From the NCBI GenBank assembly GCA_023415835.1, contig JAEZJK010000005.1, positions 1-5,748 of the forward strand: a stretch of DNA of 5,748 nucleotides, given 5' to 3'. This DNA is from Bacillota bacterium. Lineage in GTDB: Bacteria; Bacillota; UBA4882; UBA8346. Under the pieces are notes generated by a model that was not told the DNA's origin, made no database searches, and saw only the letters and a program-made list of their open reading frames with translations. Shown piece by piece: positions 5,297 to 5,748 of this stretch. Both the position numbers and the translations under genes were made by a program. The first letter of the stretch is position 1, and every line of letters starts with the position of its first letter.

Positions 5297-5748
5297 TCAT
5301 AACTCAAACCAGGTAAGAGTAGTGCTCAATATCCCTATATTTTCCGAAGTAGTATTAACTGCCACTAAAATATTACGTCCCGGCGGTACGATGATCTGTC
5401 CGCGAAAACTTAGTTGGAACTCTCCCGTGGGATGGTTTGAAAGGTGTATACCATTGGACACAACGCCGCCTCCCGGCTGGCGAGCTATAATTGTATTGAT
5501 AGTTGTAGAACCGAGCTTGCGGTTAATGGGTGTCACGATTGTTCCAGCCGGGTTAGTCACTTCAATGAAGCGTACACTCAATGTTTCTTGATAACTTCGC
5601 GGCATCGTTACCTGATCAATCACAATTCCGCCTGAAAAACTATCTATAAAAATCAGCTTCGTATTCGTTGCCGGATTTTCTAAGACAAGCCTTAAACTCC
5701 CTCGAACATCATTAACTATACAAAAAAGCTGCTCGGCTTGGCAATATG
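5297..5748 (-). CDS. Beta-rich hypothetical protein (5' end outside window)
   Basis: The minus-strand frame is open from the right edge of the window to the TGA at 5297-5299, giving 149 complete codons. The GTG at 5623 and ATG at 5605 are probably internal, because coding-like sequence (LRLVLENPATNTKLIFI) continues upstream. The protein is rich in Val, Ile, Thr, Ser, Asn and Gly with alternating hydrophobic strands and turn motifs (NPATNTK, NPAGT, QPGGG, NHPTG), no long helix, and a Trp-Phe ending (TLTWFEL). IIVPPGRNILVAVNTTSENI near the end looks like paired strands of a jelly-roll or beta-sandwich, as in secreted or spore- or phage-associated structural proteins. No catalytic motif is visible. 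I do not recognise a named family; signal peptide or fusion partners cannot be judged because the N-terminus is missing. An intrinsic terminator follows at 5213-5239, so it ends its own transcription unit. Confidence 0.8.
   Translation of the reverse strand, partial: YCQAEQLFCIVNDVRGSLRLVLENPATNTKLIFIDSFSGGIVIDQVTMPRSYQETLSVRFIEVTNPAGTIVTPINRKLGSTTINTIIARQPGGGVVSNGIHLSNHPTGEFQLSFRGQIIVPPGRNILVAVNTTSENIGILSTTLTWFEL

Noticed and set aside
5322..5635. Plus-strand frames at 5322-5591 and 5444-5635
   Set aside because: They lie antisense to the beta-rich coding sequence, which is open across the whole stretch and has its own terminator.
1..5748. CRISPR array, riboswitch, tRNA or intact transposase
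   Set aside because: No regularly spaced direct repeats, no recognisable riboswitch core, no tRNA-like cloverleaf and no transposase motifs were seen in either strand.

Overview
The window reads as a chromosomal piece of a low-GC, probably anaerobic Bacillota (clostridial or Negativicutes-like). The reasons are the AT-rich base composition, the strong GGAG/AAGGAG ribosome binding sites, and the gene families present (PfkB sugar kinase, PhoU plus a Na/Pi cotransporter, a FAD oxidoreductase of the geranylgeranyl-reductase type). The taxonomic call is inference; no rRNA or other marker is present.

Layout. Positions 1-371 (+) hold the C-terminal end of a PfkB-family sugar or sugar-phosphate kinase. 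A 183-base gap follows with two large, perfect-armed inverted repeats (380-425 and 438-523). Then come phoU (555-1217, +) and a Na/Pi-cotransporter-family gene with a C-terminal PhoU-like domain (1270-2883, +), which together look like a two-gene phosphate operon. Everything from 2884 to 4767 reads on the minus strand: an intact 429-residue FAD-dependent oxidoreductase (3478-4767), then, just downstream of it, a decayed paralogue of the same gene's N-terminus (3200-3457, with its ribosome binding site still visible), then a second, more broken reading frame (about 2922-3161) that begins with a good ribosome binding site and MKDRF. The region 4768-5296 has no intact gene. It holds the oxidoreductase upstream region with two inverted repeats, a possible broken small gene on the plus strand (about 5086-5243), and an intrinsic terminator on the minus strand (5213-5239). 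That terminator serves the last gene, 5297-5748 (-), a beta-rich protein whose reading frame runs off the right end of the window.

How it works together. PhoU and the transporter share the PhoU fold (three-helix repeats with E/DxxxD motifs) and together suggest phosphate homeostasis by Na-coupled transport under PhoU control, although both membrane repeats of the transporter depart from the motifs usual in the family. The oxidoreductase is on the opposite strand, converging on the phosphate operon. The space between the two convergent units is a graveyard of decaying genes: a tandem duplicate of the oxidoreductase and a second pseudogene-like frame that were once probably co-transcribed with it. 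No CRISPR array, tRNA, rRNA, intact transposase or defence system is visible. The best discovery leads are the pseudogene tract, the pre-phoU hairpins, the motif-deviant transporter and the unidentified beta-rich protein.
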